NCBI GenBank assembly: GCA_965223245.1
Contig: CBDCVY010000013.1
Coordinates: 1,984,001 to 2,048,000 of the forward strand
From: CBDCVY01 sp965223245
Lineage (GTDB): Bacteria; Nitrospinota; Nitrospinia; Nitrospinales; Nitrospinaceae
Direction of reading: 5' to 3'
DNA length: 64,000 bases
The notes beneath the pieces were generated by a model. The model saw only the letters and a program-made list of their open reading frames with translations. It was not told where the DNA came from and made no database searches. Positions 34,786-44,700 of the stretch are shown here, in pieces; within the stretch, counting starts at the first letter, position 1, and every line of letters begins with the position of its first letter. Both the position numbers and the translations under genes were made by a program.

Positions 34786-36477
34786 ATGTCAGAAATAAGT
34801 AAAAAAGGCTTAAACCAAAAAAGTCGTATGATCACGGAAGGCGACAAACGATCACCCAATCGCGCAATGCTTCGTGCTGTGGGATTTACTGATGATGACT
34901 TTGGAAAGCCTATTGTAGGCATCGCAAATGGACAGAGCAATATTACCCCATGCAATGCAGGATTGGGTCGTCTCGCTGATATAGCTTCTTCACAGATCAC
35001 ACAAAGTGGTGGAATGCCTCAGGTTTTTGGAACCATCACTATCAGCGATGGTATTTCTATGGGAACTGAAGGCATGAAATGCTCTTTGGTAAGTCGAGAG
35101 GTTATTGCTGATTCTATCGAAACCGTTTGCCGTGGTGCAGCTATGGATGCAGTGATTTGCATAGGTGGTTGTGACAAAAATATGCCTGGCGCCATGATTG
35201 CAATGTCACGATTAAATATTCCGGGAATTTTTGTTTATGGGGGAACTATTAAACCCGGGCACCTTGCAGGAAAAGATCTTACCGTTGTTAGTGCTTTTGA
35301 AGCCGTGGGTCAATTTAGTGGTGGCACCATTGATAAAAATGAACTTACTGACATTGAAAAAAATGCTTGCCCAGGTTATGGATCCTGTGGAGGTATGTTT
35401 ACTGCAAACACTATGTCTTCCGCCTTCGAAGCCATGGGGATGAGTCTTCCTTACAGTTCCACCATGGCAAATGAGGATAAAGAAAAAGAGCTGAGTACTC
35501 AAGAATGCTCTAAGGCTATTTTTAATTTATTAGAAAAAAATATTCTCCCCAAAGATATTATCACCAGAAAATCTTTAGAAAATGCAATTGCGGTTATTAT
35601 GGCGGTAGGGGGTTCTACTAATGCAGTTTTACATATGCTGGCCATAGCTCATAGTATGGGCATTGACCTTACTATTGATGACTTTGAAAATATTCGAAAA
35701 AAAATTCCTGTATTTTGTGATCTAAAACCCTCCGGAAAATATGTAACTGTCGATTTACATCAAGCAGGCGGCATTCCTCAAGTAATGAAAACTCTATTAA
35801 ACGCAGGATTGATTCATGGAGACTGCATCACTTGCACAGGAAAAACAGTCGCTGAAAACCTGGAATCCATCCCAGACCAACCAAATTCCAATCAGGATGT
35901 GATTTTGCCGCTTGATAAACCGAAAAGCAAAGAAGGTCACCTTGTAATTCTCAAAGGCAACCTTTCTCCTGAAGGCTGTGTTGCTAAAGTTTCAGGAATT
36001 AAAACTAGTCGTATTGAAGGCCCTGCGAGAATATTTAACTCCGAAGAAGAATGTTTGGATGCCATCATTGAAAACAAAATCCGAGCAGGAGACATCATAG
36101 TCATTCGTTATGAAGGCCCTCAAGGTGGGCCAGGAATGCGAGAAATGTTAGCTCCAACCTCTGCAATTGTTGGAAAAGGGTTAGGAGAGAAAGTCGGCTT
36201 GATTACAGACGGCCGATTTTCTGGGGGAACCTTTGGGTTAGTCGTAGGACACGTGGCTCCGGAAGCTCAAGTAGGAGGAACTATTGCATTATTAAATGAA
36301 GGCGACCCTATTACTATTGATGTCAAACAAAATTTGATCCAGGTTAACGTAAGCGAAGAAGAGTTGAAGAAAAGAAAAGAGACCTGGAAAGCTCCGGCAA
36401 TAAAATATCAATCAGGTGTATTGTCCAAATACGCTAAGTTAGTTTCTACCGCTTCTAGAGGGGCTGTAACGGATTAA
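34786..36477 (+). CDS. ilvD: Dihydroxy-acid dehydratase
   Basis: Fe-S enzyme that dehydrates 2,3-dihydroxy-isovalerate and -methylvalerate in valine, leucine and isoleucine synthesis. 563 residues. Cluster-ligand cysteines occur in GGCDKNMPGA and CPGYGSCGGMFTANTM, matching the IlvD/Edd signatures. The C-terminal catalytic region includes LITDGRFSGGTFGLVVGHVAPEA. It is monocistronic. The convergent lipoprotein gene starts 67 bp further with no clear terminator between. The acetolactate-synthase-like gene at 50.7 kb is not linked to it. Confidence 0.95.
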   Translation: MSEISKKGLNQKSRMITEGDKRSPNRAMLRAVGFTDDDFGKPIVGIANGQSNITPCNAGLGRLADIASSQITQSGGMPQVFGTITISDGISMGTEGMKCSLVSREVIADSIETVCRGAAMDAVICIGGCDKNMPGAMIAMSRLNIPGIFVYGGTIKPGHLAGKDLTVVSAFEAVGQFSGGTIDKNELTDIEKNACPGYGSCGGMFTANTMSSAFEAMGMSLPYSSTMANEDKEKELSTQECSKAIFNLLEKNILPKDIITRKSLENAIAVIMAVGGSTNAVLHMLAIAHSMGIDLTIDDFENIRKKIPVFCDLKPSGKYVTVDLHQAGGIPQVMKTLLNAGLIHGDCITCTGKTVAENLESIPDQPNSNQDVILPLDKPKSKEGHLVILKGNLSPEGCVAKVSGIKTSRIEGPARIFNSEEECLDAIIENKIRAGDIIVIRYEGPQGGPGMREMLAPTSAIVGKGLGEKVGLITDGRFSGGTFGLVVGHVAPEAQVGGTIALLNEGDPITIDVKQNLIQVNVSEEELKKRKETWKAPAIKYQSGVLSKYAKLVSTASRGAVTD

Positions 36478-36544
36478 GTCCGTAATTAAAACAAACAATT
36501 AAAAATCTATAAAAAAAATTAAGAATTAAAATTTCTGAGGTAGA

Positions 36545-37294
36545 TTATCTAATATAGTGACGGACAAATTTGCTTTCCATATCGTTAAATTCTAACCTTA
36601 ATGGCAGCTCCTGTACCGGGCCTTTGTAACCTAAAGAGCTTTCTAACCATTTTTTAGCATTGGACAATTCATCGTGGATAGTGATACTTGTTGGAACAAC
36701 AAATAGAGCTTGTTCATAATCGTATACTTCATCCCCTGTTTCGACAAAAGATTTATCCCCTAAGTGAAAATTGAAAGTGCCAATATAATAAACATGCCCA
36801 GGTTCCAAAGAATCTTGGGCATTTAAGTAAAAACCACGAACAAAACTAACAAATTCACCTTGAGAATCTCCAAAATCAGTGCTCAAAACTTTAGAAAAAA
36901 TGTTTCTATTCTCAATTACAGCTACCAGGGTAAACATTGAAAAATCTTTGGTCGGTGAAACTTTGATAGCAAAAAATTCGTTTGCAGGTTTGACCACTGT
37001 TTGAATGTCACAATCTTCATCCCAAAGTTTTTCCTCAGATCTGTTTTTTGTTGAACACAATGAAAATACGCTTCGAGTATCCAAAGGTTCAGAAATCCCT
37101 TTCTCATCCTTATGAACTTTTCCTTCGTAATCAATAAAAGGGGTTGTAACAACACGACCCACGATAATGGCTTCCTGGCTTTCTGGTTTTGAAAGGGAAT
37201 GAATCAGTTTCAATCCAGAATCTGAGGCACAACCAACACTAAAAAGTAAAAGCAACAATATCAGCAGTCGAACCTTCTTGACATTTATAAGCAT
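36545..37294 (-). CDS. Putative lipoprotein, function unknown
   Basis: About 249 residues. The ATG at 37294 is preferred (GGAG 8 bp upstream); an upstream ATG at 37309 is in frame. Lipoprotein signal LLILLLLLFSVGC with cleavage before cysteine. The mature domain has beta-rich character (for example FVRGFYLNAQDSLEPGHVYYIGTFNFHLGD), resembling the 'GTF' beta-sandwich lipoproteins of envelope complexes. No recognised family. The start lies 56 bp inside the 3' end of the preceding DUF4156-type gene, so the two are translationally linked. Confidence 0.65.
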   Translation of the reverse strand: MLINVKKVRLLILLLLLFSVGCASDSGLKLIHSLSKPESQEAIIVGRVVTTPFIDYEGKVHKDEKGISEPLDTRSVFSLCSTKNRSEEKLWDEDCDIQTVVKPANEFFAIKVSPTKDFSMFTLVAVIENRNIFSKVLSTDFGDSQGEFVSFVRGFYLNAQDSLEPGHVYYIGTFNFHLGDKSFVETGDEVYDYEQALFVVPTSITIHDELSNAKKWLESSLGYKGPVQELPLRLEFNDMESKFVRHYIR

Positions 37295-37616
37295 AAGCTT
37301 CTCCTTCAAAGTAGCGGTTATTCACTTTATATATTTTTTTTACACGTATGCTATTGGCGCCCTTTTCCGCAGCGGAATTTTGAAAATAAAAAATTAAATG
37401 CTTTTTTTCTATCGCTCTGGAAGCAGAGATAATTCCTAAACTTTTACAACCCTCGGGTTTCCTATCAAAAACCTCCACTTTGGCGCCCTCTTTGGTTAAA
37501 TTTCTTGTAAAAAGAGCACATCCTGAGAGAAGAGATAAAATAGAGATAATTGCAATAGCCCTAAATACAACATAACTTCCCTTATGTTCGTTATTATTTT
37601 GAGAACAAATATCCAT
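37239..37616 (-). CDS. DUF4156-like small lipoprotein
   Basis: 125 residues. An N-terminal stretch (1-16) precedes a hydrophobic segment ending LSLLSGC, a lipobox. The mature part has EGCKSLGIISA, NSAAEKGANSIRV and GEAYAYKC, the pattern of the DUF4156 family of enterobacterial-type outer-membrane lipoproteins. Family members normally end around YKC; here the frame continues 12 residues (QEGSTADIVAFTF) across the beginning of the next lipoprotein gene, so the real end could differ. Confidence 0.65.
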   Translation of the reverse strand: MDICSQNNNEHKGSYVVFRAIAIISILSLLSGCALFTRNLTKEGAKVEVFDRKPEGCKSLGIISASRAIEKKHLIFYFQNSAAEKGANSIRVKKIYKVNNRYFEGEAYAYKCQEGSTADIVAFTF

Positions 37617-37920
37617 AAACTGATTTTTTAACCGGTTTCATCACTGTGACCCAGGTCTTAATAAATACATTTATTTTTAATGTAAATTAAAATTATTCGC
37701 ATTTCAAATTTTTCTACTCCAAACAGAGTAGTATTTTTCCACAAAATCAAACTTTCATTTAGTTTACCTTTTATTATCCTCAAAACACCGACTTGCAATG
37801 TCACTGTTTCCTGTTAAGATTGCACCCTATTATTCTCAAAAATTAAAAGAGAGAATTTCTTTGGAGCAATCAATTCCCAGAGGTACCAACCTTGCCTCCC
37901 GTTTTTAAGACGACAAAAAA
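37617..37920. other. Divergent intergenic region
   Basis: 304 bp between the DUF4156-type lipoprotein gene (minus) and the 310-residue hypothetical (plus). It contains a plus-strand extended -10 promoter candidate at 37793-37820. No gene or repeat was seen. Confidence 0.5.
37793..37820 (+). promoter_or_regulatory. Candidate extended -10 promoter
   Basis: TTGCAA (37793-37798), 16 bp, TG-n-TAAGAT (TG at 37812-37813, TAAGAT 37815-37820). It would transcribe the 310-residue hypothetical from about 95 nt upstream of its start. Confidence 0.35.
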
Positions 37921-38853
37921 ATGAGTACTGCTTTAAATTTACCCAAGCATCTACTTGCAGGCCCTAATAAAATCAACTTATATTATCTGCACCAATTGTT
38001 TCAGGTATCGGCTAATATGGTAAGCCAGTCTTTAAATGAAAGTCACGGCTGGGATATTCCAATATCTGCCGGTATGTGGGGAGGATCTTATTTAGTGGCA
38101 AACCACTTAGGGGTTTCCCGTACCAACGTGGTTAGACTTTACTCAATTGTGAACCTGCCGCAAAACACGCCACTGGACGACTCCAAAAACTTCGAACACT
38201 TGATGCAACTATACCAAACCACGTTTCAAAACAACTTCAATAGTTATGGACTAAAATTAGTAGATCCACATTGGGGGGAAAGAGTTCCTTATTCAAATAA
38301 TATTCGGCCCACTACAACTCTCCAATTATGGGATGCGACCAACCGAGTCAAGTTTGTTCGAGCATTTTTCGTTTGGAATCAAGCTTCCTGGGCAGAGTCC
38401 ATCATTTATGACTCTATAAGAAATATAAAGCAGATCAAAGAACTTTTGGACATCAATCATCGCCCACAAAAAAAAGATTCACAAGAACTTAAATTTATGC
38501 TGCAAGATACTCTAATAATTTATTTTACACTTAAACCTGCATTGAACCCGGATTTCATTGAGCACGCAGAACCTATTGTGAAAGAGTTATTTGATCACTT
38601 TATTTCCGGTCTTCATGATCCAGAAATTATTGAAGAGCAATATCATAAAGTTTTCAGAAATGCCCTGGTCTATGGTTATGAAGAGGCTTTAGAGGCACCC
38701 TATAAAAAATATGATCTAGATATCCACAATTATGAAAATTGGCCCATCGACAAAATTAATTGGGTCCCCCCCGAATTAAAGAAAGCTTTAGTGCCCTATC
38801 TTGAAGGAACTTTCGAAATGATCGGACAAAAAATAAAACAGGAAGAAAATTGA
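37921..38853 (+). CDS. Hypothetical soluble protein, 310 residues
   Basis: No signal peptide or membrane helix. The sequence is mixed alpha with many aromatic and histidine residues (for example WGGSYLVANHLGVSRTN, FFVWNQASWAES). An in-frame TAA twelve bases before the ATG fixes the start to this ATG or a later one. A helix-turn-helix-like stretch is possible around NHLGVSRTNVVRLY but the rest does not fit a standard regulator. I do not recognise the family. It is monocistronic, convergent with the NxrC-like gene. Confidence 0.6.
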   Translation: MSTALNLPKHLLAGPNKINLYYLHQLFQVSANMVSQSLNESHGWDIPISAGMWGGSYLVANHLGVSRTNVVRLYSIVNLPQNTPLDDSKNFEHLMQLYQTTFQNNFNSYGLKLVDPHWGERVPYSNNIRPTTTLQLWDATNRVKFVRAFFVWNQASWAESIIYDSIRNIKQIKELLDINHRPQKKDSQELKFMLQDTLIIYFTLKPALNPDFIEHAEPIVKELFDHFISGLHDPEIIEEQYHKVFRNALVYGYEEALEAPYKKYDLDIHNYENWPIDKINWVPPELKKALVPYLEGTFEMIGQKIKQEEN

Positions 38854-38862
38854 GAAGAGTTA

Positions 38863-39678
38863 TTAAAACCGTAGGAGAATCCAACCGGCAATTCCTTTTT
38901 GCCCGTTAGTTTCACGATTACCACCGTTCCATGCAGCAATAGCCATTGGGGTGGAACCCAAAAATTGCACATCTAAATCGTCGTTGTTAGTCAGTTGTCT
39001 CTTAAAAACTACTTGCCAACCTTTTTCCGTACGTAAACCTTTACCTGAAACATGCTGACTTTTTTGCTGAGTGAGAGTACTAAACCCTTCTGCATTTAAG
39101 TCTTCCACAGGTGAAAAATTAATAGAATTTTTATCTGGCGGGCTAGGGTTTTTCTTAAGCAGGTTATCCATCTTTCTTTGATGCACAGCTCGCCATTGCC
39201 AAATATTTACTTCCTCACTTCCGCTACCCATGGTAATCGGAGGAATCTCACGGTCTTTTCGCAAAGGAAACATAACTGCAATTTGGTCTGTATACAATTG
39301 AGTACTTGCTAGACCATCATCCACTGAGTCGTCTTCCCATTCTAGCCAAATTGCTATTTCGGAATCGGTTCTTGCAACACTCATCTGAACTTTTTTGATG
39401 GAAGGGTTCGGCCATTGTGGATTAGTAATTAGTTGAGGGCCTAATTCAATTTGATGCTTTTGAGGTCCTTTAGGGGAAACCCAAAATGAAGCCTCAGGTG
39501 AAAGAGGGATCACTCCTTTAAACGGCGTCACATAAACGGACAAAATGCATTCTCCATTTTCTTCGCAGTTTTCAAAGGAGGAATTTGTCGGGTTGCAACC
39601 AATACCGAATAGAACTAACAGGAATATTCCGATATATAATAATCTCAGAACTATTAATCTTCTCATATTAAAAAACAT
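38863..39678 (-). CDS. Ethylbenzene-dehydrogenase-related heme-b protein (NxrC/EbdC-gamma-like lipoprotein)
   Basis: 271 residues. A hydrophobic segment (about 8-27) is followed by GIGC (C28), a near-lipobox, so it is probably a lipoprotein, though Sec cleavage is also possible. The rest matches the gamma-subunit fold of type II DMSO-reductase enzymes: DQIAVMFPL, PPITMGSGSEEVNIWQWRA (M150 is the candidate heme ligand), GKGLRTEKGWQVVFKRQL (lysine ligand region, about 212-229) and TPMAIAAWNGGNRE. In nitrite oxidoreductase this subunit (NxrC) receives electrons through its heme b. No nxrA or nxrB lies nearby. It may be a solitary NxrC homologue or another electron carrier. A start at residue 5 (39666) is also possible. 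Confidence 0.72.
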   Translation of the reverse strand: MFFNMRRLIVLRLLYIGIFLLVLFGIGCNPTNSSFENCEENGECILSVYVTPFKGVIPLSPEASFWVSPKGPQKHQIELGPQLITNPQWPNPSIKKVQMSVARTDSEIAIWLEWEDDSVDDGLASTQLYTDQIAVMFPLRKDREIPPITMGSGSEEVNIWQWRAVHQRKMDNLLKKNPSPPDKNSINFSPVEDLNAEGFSTLTQQKSQHVSGKGLRTEKGWQVVFKRQLTNNDDLDVQFLGSTPMAIAAWNGGNRETNGQKGIAGWILLRF

Positions 39679-39697
39679 CAGGGGTTCGTTGGATAAA

Positions 39698-41017
39698 TTA
39701 AAAGGAGTTTGCTAAAGATTCAACATCCTTTTTCAATTCTTGCGTACAAGGTCCAACCAAAACTACGGACATTTTATTTGGAACAAAAATCGCTTTAGCC
39801 ACCCGATGCACATCTTCCAGGGTTACCTCGTAAATCAATCTTCGTTCTTCTTCAAGTGAAATTTCTTTAGAATAAAGCTGAGCAAAGCCAAACCGAATGA
39901 TTTGCTTATAGGGGTCGTCTAAATCTAAATCCAAATCAAAACTATATCTTTTCTTTACATGATCCAATTCTTCCTTTGACGGTCCTTCATCCAGGAATTT
40001 TTTTATTTCGTCTAGTATTACCTTTGTAACTTCCAAAACTTTTTCTAGACGTGCAGAAACATCAAAGTCAAATGTACCTGTATCAGATAAGCTTGTCGCT
40101 CGACATTCGCAAGAATAAACTAGTCCCTTATCCTCTCGAAGGGCTTTTTGCAACCTGGAAACCACTCCATCATCAAACATACGACTAATAAGAGCTATTG
40201 CAAAATAGTCCGGATCATTATAAGAAACAGCTCGATAACATATTTGAACTTGGACCTGACTATCCGGGTTATCCACAAAAAGACACTCAGGTTTTTGCTG
40301 ATCCTCTTTTACCGAGTTTAAAAAGTAATTCTTCGAAATCGAGCGTCCCTTTCTTTGAAATCCTGAAAAATATTCTCGAGTGTACCGCTGAAAAAATTCA
40401 TGAACAATACGGCCAGCGCCAACAAACACCATATTTTCAGGATGATATAATTCATGAAAATAACTTTTTAAAGTCTCTTCGTTGATGGATTGAATAGTTT
40501 GTTCTGTGCCAATCGTAGGCCATGCCAAAGGATTTCCAGGATACAACAAATGACATGCCTGATTATTTATGTCAATATTCTCCCCATTTTCGTTGAGGTC
40601 CTCCAGACATTCTTCTAAAATTATTTCGCGTTCCAGTTCTATTGCAGGGAATGTCGGGTCAGAAAAAAATTCTGCAAACAACTCAACTGATCGCTTCAAT
40701 TCATTACAATGAGGACTAAAACCATAATAAGTATACTCACTAAGAGTAGAAGCGCGGAAATCACGTCCAATTTTCTCAAACTCTTTATTGAGAGAAATAG
40801 AGTCGGGATACTTTCTATTTCCGCGGAATAACATATGCTCCAGAAAATGAGAAATTCCATTATTTTCTTCATTTTCAAAACGTAAACCCGCTCGCACAAA
40901 CATCGCTAACTCCGTAGAGTGGATGTGTGGCATTTCTATGGTTATTACTTTCAGACCATTGGAAAGTGTGTCCTCATATGTTTTAATGCCGATTTCAGGA
41001 GTAAAGTTCACATCCAT
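39698..41017 (-). CDS. M16-family zinc peptidase (pitrilysin-like)
   Basis: 439 residues. The inverted zinc motif HxxEH is present: H57-F-L-E60-H61 (SHFLEHMLFRG), with the distal glutamate in LEREIILEECLED. The C-terminal non-catalytic M16 half includes NPDSQVQVQICYRAV. The single-chain, about 430-residue form resembles mitochondrial-processing-peptidase-beta/YmxG-like proteases. No signal peptide, so it is cytosolic. GAGGTG lies 10 bp upstream of the ATG. It precedes the NxrC-like gene by 19 bp in the same direction, so both may be co-transcribed. Confidence 0.9.
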   Translation of the reverse strand: MDVNFTPEIGIKTYEDTLSNGLKVITIEMPHIHSTELAMFVRAGLRFENEENNGISHFLEHMLFRGNRKYPDSISLNKEFEKIGRDFRASTLSEYTYYGFSPHCNELKRSVELFAEFFSDPTFPAIELEREIILEECLEDLNENGENIDINNQACHLLYPGNPLAWPTIGTEQTIQSINEETLKSYFHELYHPENMVFVGAGRIVHEFFQRYTREYFSGFQRKGRSISKNYFLNSVKEDQQKPECLFVDNPDSQVQVQICYRAVSYNDPDYFAIALISRMFDDGVVSRLQKALREDKGLVYSCECRATSLSDTGTFDFDVSARLEKVLEVTKVILDEIKKFLDEGPSKEELDHVKKRYSFDLDLDLDDPYKQIIRFGFAQLYSKEISLEEERRLIYEVTLEDVHRVAKAIFVPNKMSVVLVGPCTQELKKDVESLANSF

Positions 41018-41089
41018 TCAAAACACCTCAAAATTGAAAGGGAGTTAGTATCTCATAATTTTTGGAAGGTTGTTTTAAATTAAAATACT

Positions 41090-41734
41090 ATGAATCATCA
41101 TAATTGGAGTGAGTCCGATTATCAACGGGCAAAAGAATTTATTTCAAAACAAGAAGAAGGGACTCAAACTTCCCCTTTATGGGACTGCGGAAACAACTTA
41201 TTTTGCATCATTCCAAAAGGCTTGCCCGCCTTGGGGATAAGGTTTCATGGCTTATTCATGCTTACACCCCTACCCTTATTAATGGCTGCCCTTGTATTTT
41301 TCCCTATTTATGGTTTCCTCAATAATTGGAAACTTTCTTTTACAACCATTGCCATCACCGTTGGGTGTGCATTATTTTTTTTCGGACTCACTCGTGTAGT
41401 TCTTCTTATGGCTAAAAACCGGGAATTATTTCCCAGAGATTATTTTATTACTGTTAGCCCTAATGGTGTGGCCATGCATTTTAATCGCTTTCACTTCCCT
41501 TTAAGGGAATCCCAAACAACTCTTCCCTGGAAAAACGCAATCAAAACTCTCCAAAATAATGAATTCTTTTTTCCCGGTATATTATTGGGAAAATGCTTTA
41601 TTAAAACCATAAAAATAATGGGAGAAGAAAATAAGTCAATTGTAGTCCCTTTTAATTTAAATGGGGGCCAGCAACAAGCTGAATTGGAAAAAATCGAAAC
41701 CTTTTTAGAAAGTCATCTTAAAAATAAAGCTTAA
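41090..41734 (+). CDS. Hypothetical two-helix membrane protein
   Basis: 214 residues. Two hydrophobic helices (about 61-82 and 87-110) split by a short loop, followed by a cytosolic beta-rich domain resembling a bacterial-PH-like fold (NGVAMHFNRFHFPLRESQTTLPWKN). Family not recognised with confidence; DUF-type PH membrane proteins are possible. Divergent from the M16 peptidase gene with a 72-bp gap, convergent with dnaE. Confidence 0.6.
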   Translation: MNHHNWSESDYQRAKEFISKQEEGTQTSPLWDCGNNLFCIIPKGLPALGIRFHGLFMLTPLPLLMAALVFFPIYGFLNNWKLSFTTIAITVGCALFFFGLTRVVLLMAKNRELFPRDYFITVSPNGVAMHFNRFHFPLRESQTTLPWKNAIKTLQNNEFFFPGILLGKCFIKTIKIMGEENKSIVVPFNLNGGQQQAELEKIETFLESHLKNKA

Positions 41735-41781
41735 TTTCAAAGACCAAAATAATTGAAAAGGTCTCTAAGGTTTATAAAATA

Positions 41782-44700
41782 TTATTCGAAATGAATCGAA
41801 TCTTCCCCTAACAGAGCTTCAATTTGTTGAATCACCTCATCACAAGGCTTCACCTTTAAGCCGGCCTCCAAAGTTCTAACCTTATTTTTTCTTTCCGGAA
41901 AAACAAAATGAACCAGCAATGAGTTTTCTCCTTTATAATTTTCTAAAATACTTTTTATGGACAGCATTGTTTCTCGTTCAAGCCCGGGCGTTCTAATGTT
42001 AATGTGAATTTTTCCTTTCCAATGATCTTTGGCTTCCGCTAATGGGAAAATTTCTTTAGCAATCAATTTAGGAACACTATCCACCGAATCCACAGTTCCT
42101 TTGACTAAAATAGGTTCTTCTTTCTCTAATAACCCCATACAAGACTGGTAGATTTCAGGCCAAAGTGTAACCTCCATAGTACCTTGTAGGTCCTCCAATG
42201 TTACTAAAGCCATCTTATCTCCTTTTCGCGTGATTTTGGTAATCACTTTAATGGGTACTCCGGCCATGTTAACGTTTTTACCATTATCTTCTTCAGAAAC
42301 CCCTGCAGAATTTTTATCAGTAAACCAAATGATATCTTTTTCATACCTTCTCAAAGGATGTCCGGAAACGTAAAATCCAATCGTTTCTTTTTCAAATCGA
42401 AGGCGATCATAATCACTCCACTCCTTAACTTCTTTAAAGTTTTGCGACCCATTCTCATCAACAGCATCTTGTTCAAACACATCAAACATGCTGGATTGTC
42501 CTAACTGTTGGTCCCTTTGTCTTGCCTGACCTTGGTCAATAAAGCTTTGCAAATTTTCTATCATCCAGGCTCGGTTTTTACCAAAACTATCGCAAGCCCC
42601 ACTTTTCACAAGACTTTCGATCACCCTCTTGTTCACCAAACGCAGATCAACATGTTCGCAAAATTGTTTGAGAGAAGAAAACCCGTTTAGGGAATTACGG
42701 GTTTCAATAATTGAATCTACTGCTGAAAAGCCCACATTTTTAATGGCACCCAGTCCAAATACCAATTTGTCTTCAGAAATGGAGAAATCCTTTTCACTGA
42801 CATTCACATCAGGAGGCATTATTTTAATTCCCATTTCACGACAGTCATTAATATAACGAATGACTTTGTCGGAATTATCCATTTCACTGGTAATCAAGGC
42901 TCCAAAAAAGGGCAAAGGATAATGAGTCTTTAGATAGGCTGTCTGGTAAGAGATCAAAGCATATGCCGCACTATGAGATTTATTGAATCCATACCCAGCA
43001 AACTTCTCCATAAGGTCAAAAATCTTCTCAGATTTTTTTTCGGGAATTTTATTGTGTTTAGCACCAGCATTAAATTTCTCTCTTTGCTGAGCCATTTCTT
43101 CAGGTTTCTTTTTTCCCATTGCCCGACGTAATAAATCCGCATCTCCCAAAGTAAAACCAGCAAGGACATTTGCAATTTTCATCACTTGCTCTTGGTAAAG
43201 AATCACTCCGTGTGTTTCTTGAAGGATTTCTTTTAATTGTGGAAGGTCATAACTCTCCTCCATAGTGCCATGTTTGCGTTTGACATAATCATCAATCATT
43301 CCACTTTCTAGTGGACCTGGTCGAAATAAAGCTAACAATGCAATAATATCCTCAAAACTATCCGGCTTCATTTTTTTTAATAAATCTCGCATTCCAGAGC
43401 TTTCCAATTGAAAAACTCCACGAGTTTTGGCTTCGCTTAACAATTTAAAAGTTGCCGCATCATTTTTTGGAATCGCATTAATATCTAAATCTTCTCCCAA
43501 TGAAGATTTTATCAATTTGAGGGTATTATGGATTACCGTCAAAGTCCGCAAGCCCAAAAAGTCCATTTTTAAGAGCCCCAGCTTTTCTATATGATTCATA
43601 GAAAACTGTGTAACGATTTCATCGTTCCCCCCTTTATAAAGGGGCAAAAACTCAGTAAGTGGCTTGGGCGATATCACAACACCTGCCGCATGTGTGGAGC
43701 AGTGGCGAGGTAAACCTTCCAGGTTTAAAGCTATCTCCATGAGTTCGCCGACGTTCTCATTTTGTTTTTTGAGTTCTTTAAATTTCGGTTCTTCTTTAAG
43801 TGCTTCCTTTAATGTTATGTTTAACCGATTTGGAACTAATTTAGCGATTTTATCTACTTCTCCATAGCTCATTCCCAACACCCGACCAACATCGCGGATC
43901 ACTCCTTTGGCATTCATACTTCCAAAAGTGATGATTTGAGAAACAAATTCATTTCCTCCATATTTTTCGGAGACATGTTTTATCACTTCATCCCGGCCTT
44001 CTATGCAAAAATCAATATCAATATCCGGCATGCTTACCCGTTCAGGATTAAGAAAGCGCTCGAATATCAACCCATACTGTATAGGATCTAAGTCAGTTAT
44101 CCTTAAAGCATAAGCGACCAAGCTGCCAGCTGCCGAGCCTCGCCCGGGTCCCACCGGAATATTTTGTTCCCGAGCATATTGAATGAAATCCCAAACAATT
44201 AAGAAGTACCCCGGGTACCCCATTTTTTTCATGATTTGCAATTCTTCGTTTAATCTTTCCTCATAAAGAGCTTGATCCACTTCTTTTCCCAACTTTTCAA
44301 ACTCCTCAAAACGCTCTTGCAAACCCGCCTTGGAACGATCTTCAAGATAAGTAAAAAGAGTAAAAGATTCTGGAACAGGATATTGTGGAAGGTTGATCTT
44401 CTCGAAATCCATTTCTAAATTACATTGTTCGGCAATTTTAATGGTATTTTTGATGGCTTCCGGAATATGACGAAAAAGGTGAGACATCTCCTCAGGGGAC
44501 TTAAAGTAATACTCGTCAGAGTGATACTTCATACGATAAGGGTCATCCATCGTTTTCCCGGTTTGCAAACACAGTAATATTTCATGAGCGCGAAAATCTT
44601 CTTTATTTAAATAGTGACAATTATTGGTAGCCACTACCGGGATTTCTAACTTTTTTCCTATTTCAATAACTTCATGGTTTATTTGTTTTTGCCAATCCTG

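Noticed and set aside
41735..41781. AGACC/GGTCT inverted repeat between the membrane protein gene and dnaE
   Set aside because: Only 5-bp arms with a 14-nt loop and no T tract, too weak to call a terminator.
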